A program made the translations under genes and the position numbers. The notes beneath the pieces were generated by a model. That model made no database searches. It was not told where the DNA came from and worked only from the letters and a program-made list of their open reading frames with translations. Source: Rhodoferax potami (lineage in GTDB: Bacteria; Pseudomonadota; Gammaproteobacteria; Burkholderiales; Burkholderiaceae_C). Taken from it: a stretch of 64,000 bases of DNA. The stretch is taken from positions 744,001-808,000 of the forward strand of contig NZ_JAVBIK010000001.1 in NCBI RefSeq assembly GCF_032193805.1. The letters run 5' to 3'. How positions within the stretch are numbered: position 1 is the first letter of the stretch; each line of letters opens with the position of its first letter. Below are positions 10,264 to 20,672 of this stretch, in pieces.

Positions 10264-11091
10264 ATGACCTACTGCGTCGCCATCAAACTCAACGCCGGCC
10301 TGGTGTTTCTCTCCGACTCCCGCACCAACGCCGGGCTCGACCAGATCAGCACCTTCCGCAAGATGATCGTGTACGAGAAGCCCAACGACCGCTTCATGGT
10401 CCTGCTCTCGGCCGGCAACCTGAGCATCTCCCAATCAGTCCGCGAGATCTTGCAGATCGAAAAGCTCAAGGACCACGAGGACGACGAAGGCATCACCATC
10501 TGGAACGCCAAAAGCATGTTCGATGCAGCACGCGTACTAGGCTCGGCCATCCGCAAGGTACAAGAGCGTGACGGCGCTGCCCTCAAAAACGCGGGCGTGG
10601 ATTTCAATGTATCGCTGATCTTCGGTGGTCAGATCCAGGGCGAAGGCATGCGCCTGTTCCAGGTCTACTCGGCCGGCAACTTCATCGAAGCCACCCCCGA
10701 GACGCCGTACTTCCAGGTGGGCGAATCCAAATACGGCAAGCCGGTGCTGGACCGGGTGATCACCCCCGACACCCCGCTGGACGAGGCCGCCAAATGCGCG
10801 CTGGTGTCCATGGACTCCACCCTCAAGTCCAACCTGTCGGTGGGCCTGCCGCTGGACATGGTGGTGTACGAGGCCAACACCTTTGCCACCGACAAAGTGG
10901 TGTGCATCGACGAGAACAACCCGTACTTCAAGATGCTGCACAACAGCTGGGGCCAGAAGCTGCGAGAAGTATTCGACAGCATTGAAGACCCGATGTGGAA
11001 CGGCGGCCAGACCGATGTGCCGCTGTTGATACCCAGCACCCGCAGCCTGCCATTGAAGAAAATCACCACCCCTGACGAGAAATTGATTTAG
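10264..11091 (+). CDS. Anbu-type proteasome-like peptidase (HslV/20S beta-subunit relative)
   Basis: Predicted N-terminal-nucleophile peptidase of the Anbu family, bacterial relatives of proteasome beta subunits and HslV. After removal of Met1 the protein begins with Thr. Counting that as residue 1, Asp17 (in LSDSR) and Lys32 fall where the proteasome Thr1/Asp17/Lys33 triad is expected, so it is probably catalytic. 275 residues, no signal peptide, cytosolic. Anbu genes usually sit with alpha-E, circularly permuted ATP-grasp and transglutaminase-like genes; none of these is here. Instead it is 10 bp upstream of an alpha/beta hydrolase. The peptidase substrate is unknown. Confidence 0.88.
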   Translation: MTYCVAIKLNAGLVFLSDSRTNAGLDQISTFRKMIVYEKPNDRFMVLLSAGNLSISQSVREILQIEKLKDHEDDEGITIWNAKSMFDAARVLGSAIRKVQERDGAALKNAGVDFNVSLIFGGQIQGEGMRLFQVYSAGNFIEATPETPYFQVGESKYGKPVLDRVITPDTPLDEAAKCALVSMDSTLKSNLSVGLPLDMVVYEANTFATDKVVCIDENNPYFKMLHNSWGQKLREVFDSIEDPMWNGGQTDVPLLIPSTRSLPLKKITTPDEKLI

Positions 11092-11101
11092 TCTCGCCCG
11101 C

Positions 11102-11905
11102 ATGTCGACCATCGTTTTCTCTCACGCCAACAGCTTTCCCGCCGCCACCTACAAAGTGCTTTTCAAAAGCCTGCGTGCCCGGGGCTACAGCGTCAAAGCC
11201 GTTGACAAATACGGCCATGATCCACGCTACCCGGTCAGCAACAACTGGCCGAACGTCGTACAACAGCTGGTGGACTTTGCAACCCCCATCGTCGAAAAAG
11301 CCGGCGAGCCTGTCTGGCTCGTGGGCCACTCGCTGGGGGGCTTCTTGAGTGTGATGGCGGCGGCGCGCCAGCCCGGTCTGGCCAAAGGTGTGGTGTTGAT
11401 CGACTCCCCCTTGGTGGGCGGCTGGCGCTCGCGCATGGTGGGCTTGGCCAAAACCACCCAACTCGTGGGGTCGATATCGCCGGGCGCGGTGAGCCGCAAA
11501 CGGCGCAACAGCTGGCCTGACGCCGATGCGGCCCTTGCGCATTTCCAGCACAAAAAGGCTTTTGCCCGCTGGGACCCGCAAGTCTTGATGGATTACGTAC
11601 ACGATTTCCCTGAAGACAGCGAAGGCAAACGCGTGCTAGCCTTCGACCGTGATGTAGAAACCGCTTTCTACAACACCTTGCCCGACAACCTAGATCGCTT
11701 GTTGGCCCGTCATCCGCTGAAATGCCCTGTGGCTTTCATCGGGGGAGACCAGTCCGCAGAGATGAAGCAAGTCGGCATGGATCTGACCAACAAAATCACC
11801 AAGGGACGGAACATGATGCTCGATGGCACCCATCTTTTCCCCATGGAAAAGCCTCTCGCGACAGCGGCGGCGCTGGAAGCCGCCCTGCGCAACCTCGGGG
11901 GCTGA
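11102..11905 (+). CDS. alpha/beta hydrolase
   Basis: A 267-residue serine hydrolase-fold protein with nucleophile elbow GHSLGG near residues 75-80 (Ser probable nucleophile) and a C-terminal GTHLFPMEKP segment that supplies the likely catalytic His. No signal peptide; cytosolic. It begins 10 bp after the Anbu gene and ends 4 bp before the histidine kinase ATG, so it is probably transcribed with both. Substrate cannot be predicted from sequence; esterase and C-C hydrolase activities are both possible. Confidence 0.85.
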   Translation: MSTIVFSHANSFPAATYKVLFKSLRARGYSVKAVDKYGHDPRYPVSNNWPNVVQQLVDFATPIVEKAGEPVWLVGHSLGGFLSVMAAARQPGLAKGVVLIDSPLVGGWRSRMVGLAKTTQLVGSISPGAVSRKRRNSWPDADAALAHFQHKKAFARWDPQVLMDYVHDFPEDSEGKRVLAFDRDVETAFYNTLPDNLDRLLARHPLKCPVAFIGGDQSAEMKQVGMDLTNKITKGRNMMLDGTHLFPMEKPLATAAALEAALRNLGG

Positions 11906-11909
11906 GCAG

Positions 11910-13706
11910 ATGACCATTCCGGCCTCCAAGTTACTGGAATCGCTGGAGGCACAAATCGCCGCGCTGCGTGCGGAAAACGAATCCTTGCAACAGCAAGTGG
12001 TTGCCCAGCTGAGTGGGGCACGCCAGTGGATGATCCGGCGCACCACAGAGATGCAGCAGGACAACGAAGAACAAAAGCGGGCCGAGACCATGCAACGGGT
12101 GTTCTACCGGATTGCAGAGCGTGCAACCGCCGGCCTGTCGTTTCACGATTTCCTGCAAGTGGTGCACCAGCTGCTGCGCGAGTTGATGTTTGCCGACAAC
12201 TTCTATGTCGCCCTGCACAACCACGACCTCGGGGTGGTGGACTTTCCTTACTACGTGGATGAGCGGGATGGCGACGAAATGCAGCGCTACGGCGTGCCCT
12301 ACAAAAAAGGCATGACGGAATACTTGCTGGAGCTGCAGCAGCCCTTGCTGATGGACACGGCACGCTTTAAGGCCCTGCGCAAGGCGGGCCATATGTCAGA
12401 GGCCAGCGGAGACTTGACCTTCGCCTCTTGGCTCGGCGTACCGATGCAAATTCACGGCCGGACCTCCGGTGTATTGGTCGTGCAGGCGTATAGCGACGAC
12501 GTCATTTACAACGACGAGGATGTGAAAATCCTCGGGTTTTTCGCGAACCACGTCAGTGCCGCCATCGAGCGCTACCAGACTATTGAGGAGCTGCGCAAAT
12601 CAGAGGCGCGCTACCGCTCGGTGATTGAAAACGTGGGGGTGGGTGTGGTCGTCGTGCAAAACGGTCACATGGTGTTTGTCAACCCGAGCATGGAGCGGAT
12701 CGTGGGTCACACCACCGAGGCCCTGATGGCCATGCCCTTCACCGGCAGCATCCACCCGGACGACGTACCCACTGTCGTTGAGCGGCACCAGCGGCGCCTG
12801 CGTGGCGAACCGGTGGAAGAAAACTACAGCTTCCGGGTCATTACCGCCCGGGGCGAGGTGCGCACCCTCGATCTTTCCGCGGTGTTGATTCAGTGGGGGC
12901 AACGGGATGCCACCTTGCTATTTGTCGTCGATGTCACCGCGCGGGTGCGCGCAGAGGCGGACCAAAAGCGGGCTTTGCAGCAGCAAATTGAGCTGAACGA
13001 CCTCAAAAGCCGATTCATTTCGGTGGCGTCGCACGAATTCCGCACGCCACTGGCCACTATCCACGGCTCGGTGGAGTTGCTGAGCCACTACGAAGCCCGC
13101 ATGAGCACTGAGCAGAAGCGGCTCACCCTGAAGAAAATTGATGATGCGGTGGCGCGTATGGCGCACATGCTGGAGAACGTCTTGGTCATCGGCCAGTCGG
13201 CAGCCGGGCGTTTGCAATTCAAGCCACAGGCCTCCGCGATTGCCAGCTTTTGCAGGAGCCTGGTGGACGAACTCCGCAGCACCATGCCGGATGCCTTTCA
13301 AAACATACAGATGACACTGGACCTGCCACACGAGAGCCTGCGGTTTGAGCTAGACGAAAGCCTGATCCGCAATATCGTGGGCAACCTGTTGTCCAACGCG
13401 GTCAAATACTCACCCGATGGTGGCGCAGTCACCTTGCGGGTGAAGCCAGTGCAAGCCACCAAGCTGCTGATTGAGGTGTCCGACCAGGGTATCGGCATAC
13501 CGCCCGCGGACCAACCCAATTTGTTTGAAAGTTTTCACCGCGCCAGCAATGTCGGCAACATCGCCGGAACCGGCCTCGGTCTCTCGATTGTCCGGGACGC
13601 GGTGGAATGCCACCGCGGTACCATCAGTCTGCACAGCGCGGCGGGGCAAGGCAGTTGCTTCACCGTGATGCTCGAAGCCCCACCAGCTGATACCGGGAAT
13701 ACGTGA
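11910..13706 (+). CDS. GAF-PAS sensor histidine kinase
   Basis: A 598-residue cytosolic hybrid sensor: N-terminal coiled coil (residues about 5-60), GAF-like domain (about 60-230), PAS domain (about 235-350), HisKA with SHEFRTPL (phospho-His near 375), and HATPase with NIVGNLLSNAVKY and DQGIGIP and GTGLGLSI boxes. The start is ATG 11910, four bases after the hydrolase stop; an in-frame frame extends upstream to 11823 but lies within the hydrolase gene. Its stop overlaps the ATG of the following response regulator as TGATG, so the two form a cognate pair controlling c-di-GMP turnover. Confidence 0.92.
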   Translation: MTIPASKLLESLEAQIAALRAENESLQQQVVAQLSGARQWMIRRTTEMQQDNEEQKRAETMQRVFYRIAERATAGLSFHDFLQVVHQLLRELMFADNFYVALHNHDLGVVDFPYYVDERDGDEMQRYGVPYKKGMTEYLLELQQPLLMDTARFKALRKAGHMSEASGDLTFASWLGVPMQIHGRTSGVLVVQAYSDDVIYNDEDVKILGFFANHVSAAIERYQTIEELRKSEARYRSVIENVGVGVVVVQNGHMVFVNPSMERIVGHTTEALMAMPFTGSIHPDDVPTVVERHQRRLRGEPVEENYSFRVITARGEVRTLDLSAVLIQWGQRDATLLFVVDVTARVRAEADQKRALQQQIELNDLKSRFISVASHEFRTPLATIHGSVELLSHYEARMSTEQKRLTLKKIDDAVARMAHMLENVLVIGQSAAGRLQFKPQASAIASFCRSLVDELRSTMPDAFQNIQMTLDLPHESLRFELDESLIRNIVGNLLSNAVKYSPDGGAVTLRVKPVQATKLLIEVSDQGIGIPPADQPNLFESFHRASNVGNIAGTGLGLSIVRDAVECHRGTISLHSAAGQGSCFTVMLEAPPADTGNT

Positions 13707-15427
13707 TGCACATCTTGATCGCGGAAGACGAACCCTCCCTGCGGGAAAACCTGCAATGGATGCTCGAGCTAGAAGGCTACGAAGTCACCGCCGCAGCGGA
13801 TGGCCGTGTGGCCTTAGCGGCCGCCTTGGCCCATCGCCCCGACCTGGTGCTGACCGACGTCATGATGCCGGAGCTCGACGGTTTCGGGCTCATCAAAGCA
13901 TTGCGCAGCCACCCGGCCACTGCCACCCTGCCGGTGATCATGCTAACGGCCCGCGCCGACCGCAGCGACACCCGCACCGGCATGAATCTCGGGGCAGACG
14001 ATTACCTCACCAAGCCCTGCCGCCGCGAAGAGCTACTGGCCGCCATCAGCGCCCGGCTGGAGCGCAGCCGTATCCAGCAACTGGCTGCGCAACGCCTCCA
14101 AACCGAGGCTCAACAGGCCATGCAAATCGACACCCTGACCGGACTCCCCGGGCGGGACTTGTTTGAAGAGCAACTCGATCACGCGGTCAGCACCTGCGAA
14201 ACCGTGGCCTTGCTCTGCTTCGGGCTGGACGGTTTTTCAAAAATCAACGAATCCCTGGGCACCGGAGTCGGCGATCTTGTGTTGCGCGAGGTCGGCAAAC
14301 GGCTGCAGCAGTGCATCCGCGGTTCGGTGTCCAGCCACCCGCATGATGTGGTCGGCCGGCTCGGCGGAGACCAGTTCGCGGTGTGCGTTACCGGCTTGCC
14401 GGATGCCTGCTCTTTGGCTGGCTTTGCCACCGTGGCCTTGAGCGCATTGGCGCAGCCCTATCGGGTATCCGGACACACCCTGTTTCTGACCGCCAGCGCC
14501 GGTGGAAGCACCTACCCGGCACAGGCCGACAGCGTGCACGCGCTGCTGCTCAACGCAGAGTCCGCGCTCCACCACGCCAAGCCGGACGGCCCGGGCATGT
14601 ACGCCTACTTTGACAGCGCCATGAACCGGCGGGTCGCGCGCACCTTGCTGATCCACAATGAGCTCCACAGCGCCCTGCATGCCGGTGACCTGGAGCTGTA
14701 CTACCAGCCCCAGATCCGCATTGCGACCGGCAAAGTCGTGGGCTTCGAGGCGTTGCTGCGTTGGCACCATGCCACCTTGGGTGCGATACCGCCGAGCGAA
14801 TTCATTCCGATTGCGGAACAAAGCGGAATCATCGTGCAGGTGGGTGAGTGGGTGTTGCGCACCGCCGCGCAACAAGCCGCGCGCTGGATAGCTCAGGGGC
14901 ACCAAGGCTTCCGGATTGCGGTCAACATTTCGGCAAGGCAGTTTGTCGGGCAAAACCTGCCGGAACTGGTGGGCCGGATTCTGAAAGAAACCGGCATTCC
15001 GCCCAGCGCGCTGGAGCTGGAGGTGACCGAAAGCCTGGCCTTGCACAACGTGGCCAACACCCTGGCCACCCTGCACGAGTGCAAAGCCCTGGGCGTGCAC
15101 CTCGCGATGGACGACTTCGGCACCGGGTACTCGAGCCTGTCGTACCTGAAACGCTACCCGCTCGACACCCTCAAAATCGACCAATCCTTTGTGCGCAACA
15201 TCCCCCACGACTTGGGCGATGTGGCGATCACCCGGGCCATCGTGGCCATGGCACAGAGCTTCGGCCTGTCACTGGTGGCTGAAGGGGTGGAGACCCCCGA
15301 GCAGCTCGCTTATCTGCGCGAGCTGGGGTGCGATGACGCCCAAGGCTATTTGTTCAGCCCCGCGGTACCCGCCCCGCAGGCCGAGCGCTTTTTTACCGAG
15401 CAGCAAAACACCGCGCTACCGGCGTAA
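13706..15427 (+). CDS. response regulator with degenerate GGDEF and EAL domains
   Basis: A 573-residue output protein of the preceding kinase: receiver domain (acidic IAEDEP, phospho-acceptor Asp51 in LTDVMMP, Lys in LTKPC), GGDEF-like domain with GGDQF near 221-225, and EAL domain (FEALLRW near 348; [23 protein letters not shown] intact). GGDQF lacks the usual Glu of GGD/EEF, so cyclase activity is probably lost while the EAL side looks active: likely a phosphorylation-controlled c-di-GMP phosphodiesterase. ATG 13706 is chosen for its TGATG overlap with the kinase stop; a GTG lies one codon upstream. Confidence 0.9.
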   Translation: MHILIAEDEPSLRENLQWMLELEGYEVTAAADGRVALAAALAHRPDLVLTDVMMPELDGFGLIKALRSHPATATLPVIMLTARADRSDTRTGMNLGADDYLTKPCRREELLAAISARLERSRIQQLAAQRLQTEAQQAMQIDTLTGLPGRDLFEEQLDHAVSTCETVALLCFGLDGFSKINESLGTGVGDLVLREVGKRLQQCIRGSVSSHPHDVVGRLGGDQFAVCVTGLPDACSLAGFATVALSALAQPYRVSGHTLFLTASAGGSTYPAQADSVHALLLNAESALHHAKPDGPGMYAYFDSAMNRRVARTLLIHNELHSALHAGDLELYYQPQIRIATGKVVGFEALLRWHHATLGAIPPSEFIPIAEQSGIIVQVGEWVLRTAAQQAARWIAQGHQGFRIAVNISARQFVGQNLPELVGRILKETGIPPSALELEVTESLALHNVANTLATLHECKALGVHLAMDDFGTGYSSLSYLKRYPLDTLKIDQSFVRNIPHDLGDVAITRAIVAMAQSFGLSLVAEGVETPEQLAYLRELGCDDAQGYLFSPAVPAPQAERFFTEQQNTALPA

Positions 15428-15450
15428 AAAAGGCCACCACAGTGGCCTTT
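15426..15450 (-). terminator. rho-independent terminator downstream of uppP
   Basis: AAAGGCCAC pairs with GTGGCCTTT around a four-base loop. On the minus strand the stem is followed by a run of T (six A on the plus strand at 15426-15431), placed 28 bp past the uppP stop. It may also stop read-through from the REC-EAL gene that ends at 15427. Confidence 0.8.
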
Positions 15451-15478
15451 GGCAAACCGAGGTGCGGCGCGCCGCAGA

Positions 15479-16312
15479 TTACTCGGCCCAGACCACCAGC
15501 CCGCTCCAGGATGTGAGCAGCACCACGATGCCGAACACAATCCGGTAGTACGCGAAGCCGACAAAGCTGTGGGTGGAGATGAACTTGAGCAACCAGCGCA
15601 CGCACAACCACGCGCTGATGAATGAGAACACCAGCCCGACGCTGAACATCGGCACATCCGCCACCGACAACAGGCCACGCTCTTTGTAGAGGCTGTAGGC
15701 ACCCGCGCCAATCAAGGTCGGAATCGCGAGGAAGAAAGAAAAATCGGTAGCCGCCTTGCGCGACAAGCCCAGCAACATGCCGCCAATGATGGTCGCGCCG
15801 CTGCGGCTGGTGCCGGGTACCATGGCCAGGCACTGCACCAAGCCCACTTTCAGGGCGTCCAGCGGGCTCATGTCGTCCACGTTGTGCACCCGCACTGCGG
15901 TGCCGCCTGCGCTTTGGCGGCGCTCCGCCCACAGAATGATGAAGCCGCCCACAATAAATGTGGTGGCCACCACCGCCGGCGTGAACAAATTCGCCTTGAT
16001 GGCCTTGCCGAACAGCAAGCCCAGAATGACGGCAGGGAAGAAACCGATAAAGACATTCAGCGCAAAACGCTGGGCCGAGCGCTCTGCCGGCAGGGCGACG
16101 ATGGTGTCGCGGATCTTTTGCCAATAGACCAGAATCACCGCAAAAATTGCACCGGTCTGGATCGCAATATCAAACACCTTGGCTTTGGCATCCACAAAGC
16201 CCAACAGCGAGCCCGCAAGAATCAGGTGCCCGGTGCTCGAAATCGGCAAAAACTCGGTCAGCCCTTCCACCACGCCCATGATGGCGGCCTTGATCAACAA
16301 CGTAATATCCAA
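15479..16312 (-). CDS. uppP: undecaprenyl-diphosphate phosphatase UppP (BacA)
   Basis: Polytopic inner-membrane enzyme that recycles the undecaprenyl pyrophosphate carrier for peptidoglycan synthesis; overproduction gives bacitracin resistance in E. coli. Motifs [14 protein letters not shown] near the N-terminus and PGTSRSGAT in the second half are intact, with about eight hydrophobic segments. Start chosen is TTG 16312, preceded at good spacing by AGGGAGAG and giving the usual DITLLIKA N-terminus. An ATG at 16339 exists, but it falls in a short repeat and has no Shine-Dalgarno. 277 residues, normal length. Confidence 0.9.
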   Translation of the reverse strand: MDITLLIKAAIMGVVEGLTEFLPISSTGHLILAGSLLGFVDAKAKVFDIAIQTGAIFAVILVYWQKIRDTIVALPAERSAQRFALNVFIGFFPAVILGLLFGKAIKANLFTPAVVATTFIVGGFIILWAERRQSAGGTAVRVHNVDDMSPLDALKVGLVQCLAMVPGTSRSGATIIGGMLLGLSRKAATDFSFFLAIPTLIGAGAYSLYKERGLLSVADVPMFSVGLVFSFISAWLCVRWLLKFISTHSFVGFAYYRIVFGIVVLLTSWSGLVVWAE

Positions 16313-16325
16313 AAAATCTCTCCCT

Positions 16326-16391
16326 GAAATACAAGCCAAATTGGCCTCTGGCGCTCATTTTATATGCGCGAGTAGCTCACATTTTGATAGC
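16326..16391 (-). repeat. double-hairpin repeat copy C
   Basis: On the minus strand this reads GCTAT, then GAGCTACTCGCGCATAT, GAGCGCCAGAGGCCAATTT and GGCTTGTATTT. It is a nearly full-length member of the family, filling the gap between the MacB-like permease stop and the uppP start. It supplies part of the uppP leader. Confidence 0.8.
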
Positions 16392-16393
16392 AA

Positions 16394-17625
<1,232 letters not shown>

Positions 17626-17629
<4 letters not shown>

Positions 17630-18402
17630 AGCCCCCACGCTCCACCGCTTTGCGGGTCGCTGCCCCCCACGGGGGCCCTCACGCCTTGGGGCGGCCCGGC
17701 GGCGTTCGACTCTCCCTCGGCCCCCGCTTGCAAGGTATCTTCCACCATGCGGCCGTCTTTGAAAACCAGTTTGCGGCGGGCCCAGGCGGCGATGTCGGGC
17801 TCATGGGTTACCAGCACTACCGTCATGCCTTGGCGGTTGAGATCAGTCAGCAGGCGCATGATGTCTTCGCTTGTTTCCGAGTCCAGCGCGCCGGTGGGCT
17901 CGTCGGCCAAGATGAGTTGCGGTCGGTTCACCAGCGCACGCGCAATGGCAACGCGCTGCTGCTGCCCGCCCGACAACTCGGCCGGCGTGTGGTGGGCCCG
18001 CTCGCCCAAGCCCACGCGCTGCAGCGCCTCCAGAGCGCGGGCGTGGCGCTCCGGCGCTTTGACGCCGGCATACACCATGGGCAGCTCCACGTTTTCGAGC
18101 GCACTGGTGCGGGCAAGCAGGTTGAACTGCTGGAATACAAAGCCGATACGCCTGTTGCGGATCGAGGCCAGCGCGTCGGGCCTCATGTCTTGCACCGCCT
18201 CGCCCGCCAGCAGGTAGCTACCGCTGCCGGGCTGGTCCAGGCAGCCCAAAATATTCATCAAGGTAGATTTGCCGGACCCCGAGGTGCCCATGATGGCCAC
18301 CATCTCGCCCTCGGCAATGTCCAGCGACACGCCGCGCAGGGCGTGCACCGTCTGGTCGCCCATGGCGTAGGTCTTGGTCAGTTCGCGGGCCGATATCAGC
18401 AT
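17626..18402 (-). CDS. MacB/LolD-type ABC transporter ATP-binding protein
   Basis: A 258-residue ABC ATPase: Walker A GTSGSGKST (about 40-48), Q-loop FVFQQFNLL, signature LSGGQQQRVAIARAL, Walker B LILADEPTGALD and switch His in VTHEP. It powers the FtsX-like permease encoded immediately downstream. The last 30 or so residues are Gly/Pro/Ala-rich, beyond the usual end of the domain, and are encoded by hairpin-rich GC DNA (about 17637-17715) that looks like a Comamonadaceae-style dispersed repeat captured into the gene. Only 10 bp separate it from the adaptor gene upstream. Confidence 0.92.
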
Positions 18403-18412
18403 CGGGCGTCCC

Positions 18413-19690
18413 TCAAAACGGCGACCGCGGGCCTCTGCCGCCCGCTTTGGCAGAGGATGTGTTTTTGAGACCCGTGATCACTTCAGCGCCCTCCGCCAGA
18501 CCAGCAGAACCCTCGCCGCCTTCGAGCACCTCGGTCGCACTGCCGTCGCTCACCCCGATGCGCACCGCCACCGCCTGCGGCTTGCCGTCGGCGGCGAGTG
18601 TGTACACCCGGCCCCGGCCCTGCCCGCGCCCGCCTGCCGGGGCGTCCACGCCCTCGATACGCATGCGCAGTGCGGCGTTGGGCACCTTGAGCGCTTTGTC
18701 ACGCTGGTCGGTGATGATGCGCACATTGGCCGTCATGCCGGGCAACAGCTTGCCGCCTTCGTTTTTGAAACCGACGATGGCCACATAGGTCACCACATTG
18801 GCCACATTGGTGGCGGCCTTGCGCACTTGGCGGATGCTGCCTTCAAAGGTCTGGCCGGGAAAGGCATCGACCGTGAAACTGGCTCTTTGGCCGGTTTTGA
18901 GGCGGCCCACATCGCTCTCGTCAATCGCGGCTTCGACCTGCATGTCGGACAGGTTCTGGGCAATCACAAACAACTCGGGCGCCTGCAGACTGCTCGCCAC
19001 CGTTTGGCCGCGCTCAATGGTACGCTTGATCACAATGCCGTTCACCGGCGAGGTAATTCGGGTGCGGGCCAGATCGATACGCGCTTGCGCCAGTGCCGCC
19101 TCGCGCTGGGCCACATTGGCCTGCGCCGTTTTGACCTGGGCTTGGGCCACGCCCACCTGGGCCTGCACGCTCTTCATGGCCTCCAGGCTGGTATTCACCA
19201 AAGCGCGGGCCTTGTCGGCCTCGCTGGCGGCAATGAACTGCTGGTCGGCCAGGCTCTTTTTGCGGTCAGAGTCGCGGCGGGCCTCGTCCAAGTCCACCTG
19301 CGCGCGCGACACCTGGGTTTGTGCGGCCAGCGCGTTGGCCTGGGCGGTCAGCACCGCGGCGCGGGCGGCATCGACATCGGCTTGGGCGCTGCGCACCCGG
19401 TATTCAAACGTCTCGGGGTCGATCTGGGCGATCAGCTGGCCGGCTTTGACCTCGCTGTTGAAGTCCACCAGCACATCGCGGATCTGGCCGCTCACCTGGG
19501 TGCCCACACTCACCTGCGCCACGGGGCTGACGGCGCCACTGGCCGCCACGGTGGCTTGCAGATTGCCGCGACTCACCGTCGCAGTGCGGTACTCGACTTT
19601 GCCGCCATTCTGTTGCTGCACCCACCACCAGCTGCCGGCTCCCAAGGCAGCTACCAGCGCCACGGCAGCGCCTATGCGTTTTGTATTCAT
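18413..19690 (-). CDS. MacA-type periplasmic adaptor (HlyD/RND membrane-fusion protein)
   Basis: A 425-residue efflux adaptor with an N-terminal membrane anchor (residues about 5-24), biotinyl-lipoyl-like half (SVGTQVSGQI), a long Ala/Gln-rich coiled-coil hairpin (about 105-215), the second lipoyl half (TSPVNGIV) and beta-barrel and membrane-proximal domains. A Gly/Arg-rich loop interrupts the C-terminal part. First gene of the leftward adaptor-ATPase-permease operon. It would link the inner-membrane pump to an outer-membrane channel encoded elsewhere. ATG 19690. Confidence 0.92.
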   Translation of the reverse strand: MNTKRIGAAVALVAALGAGSWWWVQQQNGGKVEYRTATVSRGNLQATVAASGAVSPVAQVSVGTQVSGQIRDVLVDFNSEVKAGQLIAQIDPETFEYRVRSAQADVDAARAAVLTAQANALAAQTQVSRAQVDLDEARRDSDRKKSLADQQFIAASEADKARALVNTSLEAMKSVQAQVGVAQAQVKTAQANVAQREAALAQARIDLARTRITSPVNGIVIKRTIERGQTVASSLQAPELFVIAQNLSDMQVEAAIDESDVGRLKTGQRASFTVDAFPGQTFEGSIRQVRKAATNVANVVTYVAIVGFKNEGGKLLPGMTANVRIITDQRDKALKVPNAALRMRIEGVDAPAGGRGQGRGRVYTLAADGKPQAVAVRIGVSDGSATEVLEGGEGSAGLAEGAEVITGLKNTSSAKAGGRGPRSPF

Positions 19691-19903
19691 GCCTTGATTT
19701 TAGAAAGCCGCCATGGCAAACCCATGTCAGCCACCCAAAGGCCCTTGACCGCTACGGGGCGGCCCCTTTGCCACTGTCCAGCTGCCACTCACGCCTTGCC
19801 GCTGCATCTCGCGCCGCCGGAGGTGCATTCCGTCGCAAACCGGTGGGCAAGTGATGGCGCACGCGGCACAGTCACGCCATCGCCAGAACCCAACCCCGCC
19901 GCC

Positions 19904-20317
19904 ATGCCACTCACACCCGTCATTGCTGTTCATTTGACCGCTGCACTCGCCGCACTGGTGATCGGGCCGCTGGCCATCTGGGCCCGGCGCGGCAGCACAC
20001 AGCGCACCCGCTTGCACCGCGCGGCCGGCTACGCTTGGGTCACGATGATGCTGACTACCGCCATCAGCGCCATGTTTATCCGCGACTACCAGCTGCCCAA
20101 CTGGGCCGGCTATACCTGGATCCATTTATTTGTGCCGGTCACGCTGGCCGGCCTGTTCGGTGCGTTCCGCGCACTGGTGCTTCACGATATTGCCCGCCAC
20201 CGCAAGATCATGCAGGGCCTCTATGTCGGTGCCTGCCTGGGTGCGGGCGCCTTCACGTTGCTGCCCGGGCGCTACCTTGGCCAGATGGTCTGGGGCCAAT
20301 GGTTCGGCCTTTTGTAA
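19904..20317 (+). CDS. DUF2306-like integral membrane protein
   Basis: A 137-residue protein with four hydrophobic segments and the conserved-looking HRAAGYAWV and HRKIMQGLYVGACLGAGAFTLLPGR segments seen in DUF2306 membrane proteins. Function unknown. ATG 19904 is the start that gives a membrane protein without the long upstream extension, which is antisense to the adaptor gene. The 26-bp gap to the next gene suggests co-transcription. Confidence 0.75.
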   Translation: MPLTPVIAVHLTAALAALVIGPLAIWARRGSTQRTRLHRAAGYAWVTMMLTTAISAMFIRDYQLPNWAGYTWIHLFVPVTLAGLFGAFRALVLHDIARHRKIMQGLYVGACLGAGAFTLLPGRYLGQMVWGQWFGLL

Positions 20318-20342
20318 TTCACCCCGCTTGGAGTCCATCCCC

Positions 20343-20639
20343 ATGAACGCATTCACCGCTCTCTCACCCGCCGACTTGGAGCGCCTAGCCCGCAAACGGG
20401 CGGGCGCCAAAATGGGGTGGTACATCCACGCCCTGGTGTTTGTCTTGGTCAACGCCGGGCTGATGTTGCTGGCAGCCTTGCAAGGCCTGCACTGGGCCGT
20501 GTTCCCTGCTGCGGGCTGGGCACTGGGCCTGGCGGTACACGGTGCGGTGGTGTTCATCCGCCTGCAACGGGCCGGCCTGTTTCACTCGCTGCTGGAGCGT
20601 GAGCGCCAAGCCCTGCAAGCCCAGCGCGACCCTTGGTAA
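20343..20639 (+). CDS. 2TM-domain membrane protein
   Basis: A 98-residue protein with two hydrophobic helices (about residues 25-43 and 48-70) and the RLARKRAGAKMGWYIHALVFV start typical of the 2TM domain family. In other bacteria this domain is found beside, or fused to, LytS-type histidine kinases, and the same arrangement occurs here: the LytS/LytR-type pair follows 33 bp downstream. It may be an accessory membrane component of that sensor. Role otherwise unknown. Confidence 0.8.
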   Translation: MNAFTALSPADLERLARKRAGAKMGWYIHALVFVLVNAGLMLLAALQGLHWAVFPAAGWALGLAVHGAVVFIRLQRAGLFHSLLERERQALQAQRDPW

Positions 20640-20672
20640 GCGCGCCACACTTGGCGGCATACTCAGAGCCCT

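Noticed and set aside
18374..19900. Plus-strand frame preceding the DUF2306-like protein
   Set aside because: It is antisense to the MacA-type adaptor; only the last 137 residues look like a real protein, so the start is placed at 19904.
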